A stretch of DNA of 64,000 nucleotides from Bradyrhizobium sp. CER78 (GCF_029846235.1 NZ_JARVWP010000003.1:248001-312000); one strand, 5' to 3'; shown: positions 49,088 to 57,700, counted from the first letter of the stretch. The notes: generated from the letters alone by a model not told the origin. Translations and numbers: made by a program.

Positions 49088-50907
49088 TAGCTTCCGCCGC
49101 GGCTGGGGTCCTGCGTCGTCGAGGAGACGATGGTGGCGACGTCGCCGAACGTCGTCATCACGGGTGCAACGACCTTGTGCATGGCGGTCTTTGATACCAG
49201 CGTGTCGTGCATCACGAGGTTGTCGATGCCGGTGGTGAGGAAGCAGCTCACCGCATCCTGCGGCGTCTCGATGATCGGCTCGCCCTTGACGTTGAACGAG
49301 GTGTTGATCAGCACCGGCACGCCGGTCAGCGCCTCGAACTCCTTCAGCAGGCGATAGAGCATCGGGTTGGTCTCCTCCCGCACGCTCTGCACCCGCGCCG
49401 AGCCGTCGACATGCACGATCGCCGGGATCTTGTCGCGCCATACCGGCCGCACCGGCTTTGCGATCAGCATGTAGGGCGAGTCCTCCTCGCCCTCGAAGAT
49501 CTCCTTCATGCGCTCGGCCAGCACGATCGGCGCGAACGGGCGGAACGCCTGGCGGTGCTTGACGCGGCTATTGAGGATGTCCTTCATCTCGGCCTTGCGC
49601 GGATCGGCGATCAGGCTGCGGTTGCCGAGCGCGCGCGGCCCGAATTCGGACGGTCCCTGAAACCAGCCGATCACGCGCTCGTCGGCAAGCAGCCTGGCGG
49701 TGTCGCGGCAGATGTTGTCGCTGCGCTTCGCATCGATCTGGATGCGCACCAGGAAGCTTTGCAGCGCGGCCGCCACTTCGGCGTCGCTGTAGCGCCGGCC
49801 GACATAGGCGTGGTCCATCACGAACGAGCGGCGCTGTTTCAAAATTTCCAGCCAGCCGTAATAGGCGCAGCCGATGGCGATGCCGTCGTCACCGGCGGCG
49901 GGCTGGATCCAGATGTTCTCGAAGCCGGCCTCGCGCGCGATCCGCCCGTTGGCCACGCAATTCAGCGCGACGCCGCCGGCGATGCAGAGGTTCTTCGCAC
50001 CGGTGCTCTCGCGCAGCCAGCGCGCCCGCTCCAGCAGCACGTTCTCGGTGTCGTCCTGCACCCGCCAGGCGATGTCCTCCCAGTGCCGCATCGTCGGGCT
50101 CTTGTCCCAGCTGCCGCTGTCGAGCACGAAGGGCTGCTGGTTCTCGGCGCCCCAGAACGGCACGTGCAATTTGCCGTCCTTCATCTCGAGCAGATGGCCG
50201 ACCTGCTCGCGCCGGCCATAGGGCGCAAGCCCCATCAGCTCGCCGCACTTGTTCCAGTCGCCGAACACATAGGTCGAGACCCGGCTGTACAGCGCGCCGA
50301 GACCCGGCATGTTGTAGAATTCGTCCGACAACAGACCGCGCGCCGGCTCCATGAAGACTTTCTTCAGGCATTCGAGCCTGGTGTCGTCGAACCTGTAATA
50401 GCTCTCGGACTCGCGGGCGAGCGGCGAGGCCCCATCCTGCGGATAGGACTCCATCGCGTCGGCCTGGTAGTTGCCGACGCCGTCGACGATCATCACGACG
50501 CCATCCTTGAACGGCGACACCGCGAACGCGCTGTAGGCATGCGCGAGGTGATGCGAGATCGACACCACCTTGTCGGATTTGGAACGAAACAGCGGATGCT
50601 TGATTGCCTCGTTGCGTTCGGCGATCGGCAGGAAGCCCGGCATGTCCTGGTGGAGCATGCGCTCCTCCATCTCGGGCACCGGCAGGATGTAGCTGTTGCG
50701 CACCACGAGATCGACGTCGTCGAGCGTGATGCCCTCGGCGGACACGCAGTAGTCGATGACTTCCTTGTAGAAGCCGGAGGCGTGCTTCTCGCGGGTGATG
50801 CGCTCCTTGGAGATCGCGTAGGCGATCGCACCGTCACGCAGCAGGCAGGCGCTCACATCATGGTCGTAGACGTTGAGACCAAGGACGTAGGTGTGTTGTT
50901 TCGGCAT
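49087..50907 (-). CDS. Carbamoyltransferase (NodU/CmcH family)
   Basis: 606 residues from MPKQHTYVLGLNVYDHDVSA. The N-terminal ASKHA-like domain shows AISKERITREKHASGFYKEV, HHLAHAYSAFAVSPF and VVMIVDGVGNYQADA; the C-terminal domain has GPSEFGPRALGNRSLIADPR and LINTSFNVKGEPIIETPQDA, both family signatures. The family uses carbamoyl phosphate and ATP on sugars, antibiotics or Nod factors. No nod genes flank it, so NodU itself is unlikely; the acceptor is unknown. A GTG two codons upstream is an alternative start. Confidence 0.92.
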   Translation of the reverse strand: MPKQHTYVLGLNVYDHDVSACLLRDGAIAYAISKERITREKHASGFYKEVIDYCVSAEGITLDDVDLVVRNSYILPVPEMEERMLHQDMPGFLPIAERNEAIKHPLFRSKSDKVVSISHHLAHAYSAFAVSPFKDGVVMIVDGVGNYQADAMESYPQDGASPLARESESYYRFDDTRLECLKKVFMEPARGLLSDEFYNMPGLGALYSRVSTYVFGDWNKCGELMGLAPYGRREQVGHLLEMKDGKLHVPFWGAENQQPFVLDSGSWDKSPTMRHWEDIAWRVQDDTENVLLERARWLRESTGAKNLCIAGGVALNCVANGRIAREAGFENIWIQPAAGDDGIAIGCAYYGWLEILKQRRSFVMDHAYVGRRYSDAEVAAALQSFLVRIQIDAKRSDNICRDTARLLADERVIGWFQGPSEFGPRALGNRSLIADPRKAEMKDILNSRVKHRQAFRPFAPIVLAERMKEIFEGEEDSPYMLIAKPVRPVWRDKIPAIVHVDGSARVQSVREETNPMLYRLLKEFEALTGVPVLINTSFNVKGEPIIETPQDAVSCFLTTGIDNLVMHDTLVSKTAMHKVVAPVMTTFGDVATIVSSTTQDPSRGGS

Positions 50908-51294
50908 GGGCACTCTTCAGGGAGGATTCTCAACGCTCAGAGAACATGATCGTGTCGACTTCAAGTTCGCGACGGCACTTTCCGCACATCGCAAATCTCT
51001 GCTTCTGCGACGCACAAATCAAATCGGCGCCAAGTCGATGCAAAGTCGATGCAATGCAAGATGAACAGAATGAACGGCGGATGAACGACAAGATGAGCGC
51101 AGCAACCACGTCGTCCTTTGCAGGCGGGAGTGTAACTTGACCTTACCTTTTGGTCTCAATAGAGTCGTTAAAGCTCGCAAGAACCTTAGTGAAAATACTG
51201 TCTTAGCATGCTCGAACCGGATGCCGGTCTCGCGCGTCTAAGCGAGACAGCCAGCATCAGTTCAGATGTTTGGAAGTGACTGGAGATCTTCAGA
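50908..51294. other. Divergent gap between carbamoyltransferase and the Gly/Tyr-rich protein
   Basis: About 390 bases with no supported gene. It includes direct short repeats (GATGCAAAGTCGATGCAA near 51036-51056). A 64-codon frame at 50946-51140 has no ribosome-binding site and atypical composition. The stretch at 51140-51290 is AT-richer and should hold the promoter of the small secreted protein. Confidence 0.5.
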
Positions 51295-51564
51295 ATGACT
51301 AAACGCTACAATATCCTGACTCGTTGCTTAGCAGCAGTCGCTTTGTTGTTCGTCTATGTCGCAAGCACCTCTGCCATCCTGGTCGGCGCCACCACGTCGT
51401 CAGCGCAAGCGCAATGGCGCGGACGCGGCTGGGGCTATCGCGGCGGCTGGGGCCGCGGCCGCGGTTGGGGCTATGGCCGAGGCTATGGCTATGGCTACTA
51501 CGGCGGTTATGTTGGTCCTCGTTGCTGGTGGACCCCGCGTGGTGTTCGCGTTTGCCGGTGGTAA
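51295..51564 (+). CDS. Small secreted Gly/Arg/Tyr/Trp-rich protein
   Basis: 89 residues. A signal peptide (RCLAAVALLFVYVASTSAIL) probably ends near SAQA, then the mature part is a repetitive series such as RGRGWGYRGGWGRGRGWGYG and YGYGYYGGYVGPRCWWTPRG, with two cysteines at the end. GGAGATC lies upstream of the ATG. Such short Gly/Tyr-rich exported proteins are common in Bradyrhizobium; the function is unknown (surface coat or nucleic-acid/metal binding are only guesses). Confidence 0.85.
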   Translation: MTKRYNILTRCLAAVALLFVYVASTSAILVGATTSSAQAQWRGRGWGYRGGWGRGRGWGYGRGYGYGYYGGYVGPRCWWTPRGVRVCRW

Positions 51565-51601
51565 CAACCACCCGGCCGACACAAGCGATATTGAAGACAT
51601 A

Positions 51602-51640
51602 AATCAGGTGCGTCGATTTCGGCGCACCTGATTTTCTTTG
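51602..51640 (+). terminator. Rho-independent terminator of the Gly/Tyr-rich gene
   Basis: An 11-bp perfect stem (51602-51612 with 51623-51633), 10-base loop, followed by TTTCTTT. Confidence 0.85.
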
Positions 51641-51652
51641 GGGCGGTATCCT

Positions 51653-51691
51653 TTTTGGGACTTATCTTTTGGGACTTATCTTTTGAGACTT
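51653..51691. repeat. 14-bp tandem repeat
   Basis: TTTTGGGACTTATC occurs twice in tandem, followed by a partial third copy (TTTTGAGACTT). It is non-coding, in the gap after the Gly/Tyr-rich gene. Confidence 0.8.
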
Positions 51692-51731
51692 GGCTCGCCG
51701 GACACGCGCAACAATCTATGGCGCGCAAGAA

Positions 51732-51757
51732 AGAGCCCCGGGAGACGCCGGGGCTCT
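51732..51757. terminator. Terminator-like hairpin in the gap before the cyclase gene
   Basis: A 10-bp perfect stem AGAGCCCCGG / CCGGGGCTCT with a 6-base loop. There is no long T-run on either side. The rest of 51565-51947 holds no supported gene. Confidence 0.5.
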
Positions 51758-51947
51758 AGTCACGGGAGAGAACGCTTCGGAAATCGGGACGCGAGGAGGA
51801 GCCGGCGACCCGATCACCCAATGCATCTACTACGTGCATCAGAGCAGATTCGGCCCCCTCAGGCTGTAGCCGTGCCGCAACAACCTGCAGTAATGAACAG
51901 CCTGTCCACCGGTTCCCTCGCCGGCCGAAAACCGCCTCAGCCATGCG

Positions 51948-52724
51948 CTAACCGTCGAGGATGGCGACCGCCCTCGTCCACCCCGCCGACGCGCGCTCGA
52001 TCTTCACCGGGAAGCACGACACCATGAATCCGGTCGACGGCAGCAGCTCGAGATTGTGCAGTTTCTCGATGTGGCAATAGCCGATGTGCCGCCCGGCCTT
52101 GTGGCCTTCCCAGATCAGGCTGGCGTTCTTGGTCTCGGCATATCTCCTCGCGGTGAAGACGAACGGCGCGTCCCAGCTCCAGCCGTCGATGCCGGTCAGC
52201 CGTACGCCGCGCTCGAGCAGATACATCGTCGCCTCATAGCCCATGCCGCAGCCCGAATTGACGTAGTCGGGCTGGCCGTATTTCGCACCGGCGCTGGTGT
52301 TGACGACGACGATCTCGAGCGGCGACAGCGTATGCCCGATACGCTTCAGTTCGGCTTCGACATCGCCGGCGGTTGCAACGTAGCCGTCAGGCAGATGCCG
52401 GAAGTCGAGCTTCACGCCCGGCTGGAAGCACCATTCCAGCGGCACCTCGTCGATAGTCCACGATCGCTCGCCGCGGTTCATGGTCGGATGGAAATGCCAG
52501 GGCGCATCGAGATGCGTGCCGTTATGCGTCGAGAGTGAGACCTGCTCGACGGCCCAGCCCTGCCCGTCAGGCAGATCCGCAGCCTTCAACCCATCGAAGA
52601 ATTGCAGCATGCGCGGCAGCCCCTGCTGATGGTCGATGTACTGGATGGTCGGGTGGTTGCCGGGCGGATCGGCCGGAACGTCGTTCTGCAGGGGAACGGA
52701 GATATCGATCAGTCTGCGCGCCAT
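51948..52724 (-). CDS. Cyclase-family metal-dependent hydrolase (kynurenine formamidase-like fold)
   Basis: 258 residues from MARRLIDISVPLQNDVPADP. The zinc motif HNGTHLDAPWHFHPT (H-x-G-T-H-x-D-x-P-x-H) is intact, followed by PLEIVVVNTSAGAKYGQPDY and LTGIDGWSWDAPF. The family includes bacterial kynurenine formamidase and other amide or lactone hydrolases; the substrate cannot be told. The frame is open 24 codons upstream without resemblance. Confidence 0.9.
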   Translation of the reverse strand: MARRLIDISVPLQNDVPADPPGNHPTIQYIDHQQGLPRMLQFFDGLKAADLPDGQGWAVEQVSLSTHNGTHLDAPWHFHPTMNRGERSWTIDEVPLEWCFQPGVKLDFRHLPDGYVATAGDVEAELKRIGHTLSPLEIVVVNTSAGAKYGQPDYVNSGCGMGYEATMYLLERGVRLTGIDGWSWDAPFVFTARRYAETKNASLIWEGHKAGRHIGYCHIEKLHNLELLPSTGFMVSCFPVKIERASAGWTRAVAILDG

Positions 52725-53064
52725 GGTGCCTCCTCGCGGATTGGTCTTGTCAGGCTGGACTACCCTGCCAGCCCGCGCGCGTGATCGGCAAGCCACATCC
52801 GCTCGGGATCGCGGCTGGCGATCTCAGGGTTGGACTGCGGCAAGGCGGCGCAACGTTGAACCTATTTCCCGCCGGGGCGACCCATGGGCACTGGGGATTT
52901 CAGGGCCCAGTATTCGACGGCGCCGTCTGGACGAAGATATTCCGTCCGGGCGGCGTTGTTGCATCAGGCAAGACGATCTCGATCGAATTTTGTTCGCACG
53001 CAGTCCCGCGCGGCCAGGCCACGGCCGGCCCGGTCAGTTCTTTCGATCAAGCTTTGCGATGGGA
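52725..53064. other. Gap between the cyclase gene and tRNA-Pro
   Basis: About 340 bases without a supported gene, containing copy A of a ~78-bp dispersed repeat (52887-52964). Confidence 0.5.
52887..52964. repeat. Dispersed ~78-bp repeat, copy A
   Basis: It shares its first 24 bases exactly with 58509-58532 (starting GGCACTGGGGATTTCAGGGC) and, further on, the blocks ATATTCCGTC and GTTGCAT in the same order and spacing. It is not part of a recognised gene. Confidence 0.8.
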
Positions 53065-53141
53065 TGGTCGGGGCAGCTGGATTCGAACCAACGACCTGCA
53101 GTACCCAAAACTGCCGCGCTACCAGGCTGCGCTATACCCCG
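53065..53141 (-). tRNA. tRNA-Pro(UGG)
   Basis: A 77-nt cloverleaf on minus: acceptor stem CGGGGTA / TGCCCCG, D-loop with GCCTGGTAGCGC, anticodon stem GCAGT / ACTGC with loop TTTGGGT (anticodon TGG), T-loop GGTTCGAATCC, discriminator A and encoded CCA. Confidence 0.96.
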
Positions 53142-53256
53142 ACATTTCCGAGAAGCCCCGTGGATACACGCTTCAGCCAGCGCCAGCAAGGCACCGGTGC
53201 GGGGCTTCCGGCCGCGAAATCGGCGGCGGTTTCCGTCCGGAAATCGTGTAAAAAAC

Positions 53257-53736
53257 CTAGTGAGCGCCGAACAGCGGATGGCCGACCCGGTCGCCGGGCT
53301 GGATGCCGTATTTCTGCGCAGTCCCGGCAATCACCTCGAGGACGCCCTTGGCGAGCCCCCGCGACGGAATGATCTTGGTCGACATCGGTTCGGTGTTTTC
53401 GGCGATCCGCAGGATGCGCCCGTCGGCGCGGATGAAGATCATGTCGAGCGAGATGTAGGTGTTCTTCATCCACATCGACACTTCCTGTTCCGGCGTGAAG
53501 TCGAACAGCATGCCTTTGCCGTCCGCGAGCTCCTTCCGGTACATCAGGCCGGTCTCCTTCTCCTGCTCGGTGGTCGCCATTTCGACGGAGAAGACGTGCA
53601 CGCCTGATTTGGTGACGATCTCGAGCGGCTGGACGCTGGCTGCCTGCGCGGCCGGGGCCAGCAACGCGCCGAACATCATGACGAGGGAGGCCACCAGCCA
53701 CGGGCGAAGCCGCCCAACCATGCGATCGAAATTCAT
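53257..53736 (-). CDS. Secreted DUF192 family protein
   Basis: 159 residues from MNFDRMVGRLRPWLVASLVM, a signal peptide ending near AAQAA. The DUF192 core follows: FSVEMATTEQEKETGLMYRK, MLFDFTPEQEVSMWMKNTYI, SLDMIFIRADGRILRIAENT and ending AQKYGIQPGDRVGHPLFGAH. The fold is small and of unknown function. A TTG two codons upstream is possible. It lies between the cold-shock gene and tRNA-Pro on the same strand. Confidence 0.93.
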   Translation of the reverse strand: MNFDRMVGRLRPWLVASLVMMFGALLAPAAQAASVQPLEIVTKSGVHVFSVEMATTEQEKETGLMYRKELADGKGMLFDFTPEQEVSMWMKNTYISLDMIFIRADGRILRIAENTEPMSTKIIPSRGLAKGVLEVIAGTAQKYGIQPGDRVGHPLFGAH

Positions 53737-53865
53737 CGACAATACTCACACCGGGGAAGATTTTCCGGCGGACCCTAACCCGATGATTGCGGCAAATGCC
53801 AGAGCCCTGGAGGCTCGCCGACGGCTCACGTTTCCGTCAGGGCGGATGACCGGAGGGTCTTGTTT

Positions 53866-53914
53866 GAGCATGATCTATTCGGAAAACCGCTTCGCACTTT
53901 TCCGGATCATGCTT
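53866..53914. repeat. REP-like palindrome, copy 3
   Basis: Outer arms GAGCATGATC / GATCATGCTT with the inner GGAAAA / TTTTCC hairpin. It overlaps the stop codon of the cold-shock gene. Confidence 0.85.
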
Positions 53915-54575
53915 AGTGCGACGACAGCGCCGACGGACCGGTCTCCGGGTGGATCTCGGCGGCCATCATACCCTTGGAGCCGGGCCCGAACCGCACGAGC
54001 ACATACTGGCCGGGGCGCAGCTCGGTCATGCCGAAGCGGCGCAGCGTCTCCATGTGCACGAAGATGTCCGGCGTGCCCTCGCCGCAGGTCACGAAGCCGA
54101 AACCGCGCAGCCGGTTGAACCACTTGACCTGTGCACGCTCGAGCCCGCTGGTCGCGGTCACCGTGACATGGGTTCGCGGCGGCAGCATCTGCGCCGGATG
54201 GATCGCGGTCGACTCGTCCATCGATACGATGCGGAAGGCCTGATAACCCTTCGCTCGCTGCACGCACTCGACGACGAGGCGCGCACCTTCATAGGCGGTC
54301 TGATAGCCGTCGCGCCGCAGCACCGTCACATGCAGCAGGATGTCGGGCCAGCCATTGTCGGGGACGATGAAGCCGTATCCCTTGGAGGCGTCGAACCATT
54401 TGATGACGCCGGAGACTTCGACGAGGTTGGCCGCGGCGTCGCCGAGACCGGAGAAGGCATCCATCGCTGGATCGCGCGGCGCGCTGCCGTACTCGCCTTG
54501 TCCAATCCGGCTTTGCCCAACTCCGCCTATCGGCGGTCCGCCGAGCTTCTTGGACTCAAATCCGTCCGACCCCAT
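53913..54575 (-). CDS. Double cold-shock-domain protein
   Basis: 220 residues from MGSDGFESKKLGGPPIGGVG. A disordered N-terminal tail (about 50 residues) precedes two cold-shock domains: SGVIKWFDASKGYGFIVPDN (RNP1-like KGYGFIVP) and AQVKWFNRLRGFGFVTCGEG with DIFVHMETLRRFGMTELRPG (RNP2-like DIFVHM). Such tandem proteins bind single-stranded RNA/DNA and are common in Rhizobiales. A GTG five codons upstream is an alternative start. Confidence 0.92.
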   Translation of the reverse strand: MGSDGFESKKLGGPPIGGVGQSRIGQGEYGSAPRDPAMDAFSGLGDAAANLVEVSGVIKWFDASKGYGFIVPDNGWPDILLHVTVLRRDGYQTAYEGARLVVECVQRAKGYQAFRIVSMDESTAIHPAQMLPPRTHVTVTATSGLERAQVKWFNRLRGFGFVTCGEGTPDIFVHMETLRRFGMTELRPGQYVLVRFGPGSKGMMAAEIHPETGPSALSSH

Positions 54576-54774
54576 GACCCCGGACCCCACACATCAAATG
54601 CAGAGCGCCGACGTTGCGGCGCACCCTGTACACGCTGCTTTCCATGACCAACTCATTTGGACGCTGCGCGAATCTCTCAACCAAAAGATAACACTCCCGC
54701 TTCCCGGGCATAGCTAAAAAACGATTCTTGCGGGAACTATGAACAGGCTTGCACAGCCGCGAATCAATCGGGCG

Positions 54775-55566
54775 TCAGTTGCCTACGAAAGGACCAAGCG
54801 TGTCGCCGATGTCGTGACGGATCACCAGATCGGCGATGTCGTCCTGATCGGTCGGCTCGTTGTTGATGATCACGAGCCGCGCACCGCTCTCCTTGGCCAT
54901 CATCGGAAAGCCCGCGGCGGGCCACACCACCAGCGAAGAGCCGATCGCCAGCAGCAGGTCGCAATGCCTTGCGAGTTCCGTCGCGCGGCGCATCGCATCC
55001 TCGGGCATCGACTGCCCGAACGAGATCGTCGCGGTCTTCACCGGATCACCGCACTCGGCGCAGTCGGGCGCACCACCGGTCCTGTCGAAGTGCAGCTTCA
55101 CCCACGCGAGGTCGTAGGCCTTGCTGCAACCGATGCAGCGGGCGTAGGTGGTGTTGCCGTGCAGCTCGATGACGTCATCGGCCTTGAAGCCCGACGCCTG
55201 ATGCAGATTGTCGATGTTCTGGGTGATGACGCCGGGAACCTTGCCTGCCCGGTACAGCGACGCGAGCGCGCGATGCCCGCGGCCCGGCTTGGCAGCCGCG
55301 AATGTCGGTTCCATCGCGAAGCGGCGCCGCCATGACTCGTCGCGCGCCTCCTGACTGGCGACGAACTCGTCGAACGGGATCGGCCGGTTGCGGGTCCACA
55401 GCCCGCCGGGCGAGCGGAAGTCGGGAATGCCGCACTCGGTGGAGATGCCCGCCCCGGTGAAGGGCACGATCGACGATGCCTCGGCAATCATGTTGCCGAG
55501 CCGCTCGACGCCGCTGCGCAGATCCTTTGCAATCGAGTCTTTTGCAATCGAGCTTTTTGCAATCAC
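54775..55566 (-). CDS. cobB: Sir2-family NAD-dependent protein deacylase (sirtuin)
   Basis: 263 residues. Motifs: VPFTGAGISTECGIPDFRSP (NAD site), GVITQNIDNLHQASG, VIELHGNTTYARCIGCSKAY with the catalytic His, Zn cysteines in CIGC and CAEC, and LLAIGSSLVVWPAAGFP. It removes acyl groups from lysines. The first residues are a 5-residue repeat (IAKSS, IAKDS, IAKDL) encoded by a 15-bp tandem repeat, so the start may have shifted; a Met at residue 26 is a possible internal start. Confidence 0.93.
   Translation of the reverse strand: MIAKSSIAKDSIAKDLRSGVERLGNMIAEASSIVPFTGAGISTECGIPDFRSPGGLWTRNRPIPFDEFVASQEARDESWRRRFAMEPTFAAAKPGRGHRALASLYRAGKVPGVITQNIDNLHQASGFKADDVIELHGNTTYARCIGCSKAYDLAWVKLHFDRTGGAPDCAECGDPVKTATISFGQSMPEDAMRRATELARHCDLLLAIGSSLVVWPAAGFPMMAKESGARLVIINNEPTDQDDIADLVIRHDIGDTLGPFVGN
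55526..55565. repeat. 15-bp tandem repeat at the sirtuin start
   Basis: Three copies, period 15, of TTTGCAATCGAG-containing units (55526, 55541, 55556); the last is shortened. In frame with the sirtuin, adding IAKDx units. Confidence 0.85.
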
Positions 55567-55774
55567 TGGAATTTTTCCGGTTGGCCACCGCGACTATAGC
55601 ACGGCCCGACCGATTGCGAGATCGAGGGCGATGCGGGCGGCCGGCTGCGAGCCGCTTCGGCCCGGTCGCTGCCGCCCCAGCATCATCACATTCCTGCACG
55701 GCCTGCTCCGCATTGACGCCCAATTCACCGATGCCAATGCGCGCGGGATAGGACCACCATAACGAGGATGGGCA

Positions 55775-55936
55775 ATGACGGATCTGGAAGAGCGCGTCGC
55801 GCGCGAGCGCGAGGAGATCGTCGCGCGCATCGCCAGCTTCAGGGCGACGCAGCAGAAATTCGAGCGTGATCGCCAGGAATATTACGACAACACGCTCGGC
55901 AATGTCTGGAGCGGATTTCAACGCAAGAGTGCCTGA
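55775..55936 (+). CDS. Small helical hypothetical protein (53 aa)
   Basis: 53 residues: MTDLEERVAREREEIVARIA then SFRATQQKFERDRQEYYDNT, strongly charged and helical, ending GNVWSGFQRKSA. AGGA lies seven bases upstream of the ATG. There is no membrane segment or signal. Divergent from the sirtuin. Function unknown. Confidence 0.65.
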   Translation: MTDLEERVAREREEIVARIASFRATQQKFERDRQEYYDNTLGNVWSGFQRKSA

Positions 55937-55986
55937 TGTCGTTCACGCGCACATTCCCGCGCTATCGCATCATGACGCACAGATGA

Positions 55987-56013
55987 GAAAGCCCGGAGCG
56001 GTGTGCTCCGGGC
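55987..56013 (-). terminator. Rho-independent terminator of the Tyr-rich secreted protein gene
   Basis: A 9-bp perfect stem GCCCGGAGC / GCTCCGGGC with a 5-base loop, followed by TTTCTC on minus. Confidence 0.75.
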
Positions 56014-56022
56014 TCGTCGCCG

Positions 56023-56295
56023 TTACCAATAGTGGCGATAGTAGTGGTGCCGATAGTACGGACCGCGATAGTAGGCGTAACCGTCGTCGTAGTAGCCGTA
56101 GCGCGGGCCATAGTAACCGTAGTCGGGCCCGTAATAGCGTGGGCCGTAATACGCACCGGCTGCGCCAGCTGCGAGCGCGCCGGCAGCCAGACCGAATGCC
56201 AGGCCAGGTCCGATATGACGCGCCTGCGCCGGCGCGCTGACCATCGTCGCGCCAACCGTCGCAACCGTCGCCAAAACTGCCAATGTCTTTTTCAT
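56023..56295 (-). CDS. Small secreted Gly/Tyr/Arg-rich protein
   Basis: 90 residues from MKKTLAVLATVATVGATMVS, a signal peptide with cleavage near APAQA, then a Gly/Ala helix-like stretch (GPGLAFGLAAGALAAGAAGA, possibly membrane-inserted) and a Tyr-rich tail (YYGPDYGYYGPRYGYYDDGY; YYRHHYYRHYW at the end). GAGG lies upstream of the ATG. Similar in style to the 51.3-kb protein, but not obviously homologous. Function unknown. Confidence 0.8.
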   Translation of the reverse strand: MKKTLAVLATVATVGATMVSAPAQARHIGPGLAFGLAAGALAAGAAGAYYGPRYYGPDYGYYGPRYGYYDDGYAYYRGPYYRHHYYRHYW

Positions 56296-56467
56296 GGGCA
56301 ACCTCCTCACGTTGTTATGTGCACCAACGCGGGCGGATTGGGATGGTTGCAGCAAAACACCTGTTCCGGTTCCCCAGCCATGCGATAGCGCAAAGCTACC
56401 ATCGGTTAGCGCCGGAACAAAAACACAACCTCAGTGATTAGCTGTGATGTGAGCGAGGTTGGCATCG

Positions 56468-56569
56468 ATGCCGGCGTGGATGGAACTGCTGCTGAACGTG
56501 TTGGGCTTTGCCGGCTTTATCGGCATCGCGATGTATCACAAGCATCCGAACAGGAAGCTGCCGGACTGA
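56468..56569 (+). CDS. Single-span membrane microprotein (33 aa)
   Basis: 33 residues: MPAWMELLLNVLGFAGFIGI followed by AMYHKHPNRKLPD. One membrane helix, then a basic tail. A GAGG-containing stretch at about 56452-56456 could serve as ribosome-binding site. An internal ATG four codons later is an alternative. Support is compositional only. Confidence 0.5.
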   Translation: MPAWMELLLNVLGFAGFIGIAMYHKHPNRKLPD

Positions 56570-56600
56570 GCGCCGGCGTCGCCCCGCCGTGTGCTGCGCC

Positions 56601-56801
56601 TCAGTTTGCCTTGCGCGCCTCTCCCGCCGTGCGGACCAGCCGGTCCGCCTTCACGAGCACCTTGCCGCTCTCCGGCTGCGGCCGAAGCCAGAAGCTGATC
56701 ACCACAAAGGCGGAACAGAACAGCAAGCCCACCACCATCACACGCCGGTGGGTCGGTCTGTCAGCGCTATGGAACGACGGCATCATGGCTGTCACCTGCA
56801 A
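56601..56801 (-). CDS. Small single-span membrane protein (66 aa)
   Basis: 66 residues with one membrane helix (VMVVGLLFCSAFVVISFWLR) after a short basic N terminus (PSFHSADRPTHRR) and a hydrophilic tail GKVLVKADRLVRTAGEARKA. Similar short proteins are familiar in Bradyrhizobium. Function unknown; the start could be either of the two Met codons six residues apart. Confidence 0.65.
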   Translation of the reverse strand: MQVTAMMPSFHSADRPTHRRVMVVGLLFCSAFVVISFWLRPQPESGKVLVKADRLVRTAGEARKAN

Positions 56802-56934
56802 CCATCCCTAGCGCAATCGCAGGTGGTGGCAATGCAATGCCACTCTTAACCTAACCCGGTAGGGTTAGTGGTGGCGGGGCACGGCACGGACGCCGATCTC
56901 CTGATCGCCGGCCGCCGCGGAGTAAGTTGCCGTC

Positions 56935-57180
56935 TCAGTTTGGAATTTTGGGGAGGTTCTCGGACCAAAACATGGTCGAGAGCTTGTATTCGGAGCATCG
57001 GCTACAGATTGCCACCTCGCGCCGATTGCGAACCCCTTGCAAGTTCGCCCCCTCCCCGAGTTGATCGGTAAGCCTTGTGACGGGATTAGAAAGCCGCAGC
57101 TCCTGAACAATGCAATCATCGCAAAAGTAGTGCCCGGCCCGCTTGCGCAGGAAGTGAATCACTCGCTCCGCCGTATTCAC
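56935..57180 (-). CDS. Small Cys-rich (zinc-ribbon-like) protein
   Basis: 81 residues, GTG start at 57180 with AGGGAG upstream. Two CxxC pairs about 40 residues apart (HYFCDDCIVQELRL and VAICSRCSEYKL) suggest a structural zinc site. The N terminus MNTAERVIHFLRKRAGH is helical. Related four-cysteine small proteins occur in rhizobia; a DNA-binding role is possible but not shown. Confidence 0.7.
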   Translation of the reverse strand: MNTAERVIHFLRKRAGHYFCDDCIVQELRLSNPVTRLTDQLGEGANLQGVRNRREVAICSRCSEYKLSTMFWSENLPKIPN

Positions 57181-57352
57181 GCGCTCTCTCCCTTGCCTAG
57201 GCTACGGCAGCGAACCGCAAATTTCCAAACTAAGGCCATCCGGAATCCACAACATATCCCGCACTTGTCCGCAGCAAATTCACAGGGGCCGTAAGCCCGT
57301 TTCCTCAACAGACTCCGGCGCTTGCCGCGCACTCGTCCACAGCCTCGCCCGA

Positions 57353-57700
57353 TCAGGCGTCCGCCAGACGTTTCAGGGTCGCCTGGAAGCTCAGGCTGCG
57401 GGTTCCGACCAGCACGGTCCCGAACACCTCGGCGTGGTCGCCGCTGAAGGTGCCGGAGAAGCCGCTCGTCACCTCCTGCCCGGCGAACAGCGGCCGAGCG
57501 AACGGATCGGAAAACGGGGAATGCTGGTTGGTCCTCAGGTGCCCCTTCCAGGTGCCCTCGCCGGCCGTATAGGCCCCGATCGACCAGAAATACGGCCCGC
57601 CGCCGATCAGAAGACCATCCCGCAGGATCAGGATGCCGCTGTCGCGGCCGCGCACGCCGTCGGTCATATGGATATGGATCGAATAGAGCCCGTTCCGCAT
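57353..57700 (-). CDS. GrlR-family small regulatory protein
   Basis: 115 residues from MRNGLYSIHIHMTDGVRGRD. The order of beta strands (GLYSIHIHM, SGILILRDGLLIGGGPYFWS, YTAGEGTWKGHLRTN, EVFGTVLVGTRSLSFQATLK) resembles the GrlR family, first known as a repressor of type III secretion. Many rhizobial members have no known partner. No GrlA or secretion genes are nearby. Confidence 0.7.
   Translation of the reverse strand: MRNGLYSIHIHMTDGVRGRDSGILILRDGLLIGGGPYFWSIGAYTAGEGTWKGHLRTNQHSPFSDPFARPLFAGQEVTSGFSGTFSGDHAEVFGTVLVGTRSLSFQATLKRLADA

Noticed and set aside
49087..50907. Annotation of the carbamoyltransferase as NodU
   Set aside because: Family membership is clear, but no nodulation genes or nod box were seen; the acceptor is unknown.
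50946..51140. 64-codon plus-strand frame in the gap after the carbamoyltransferase
   Set aside because: No ribosome-binding site; Ser/Cys/Arg-rich, lies in presumed promoter DNA.
52535..53251. Plus-strand open frame through tRNA-Pro
   Set aside because: It translates the tRNA gene and repeat copy A; not a protein.
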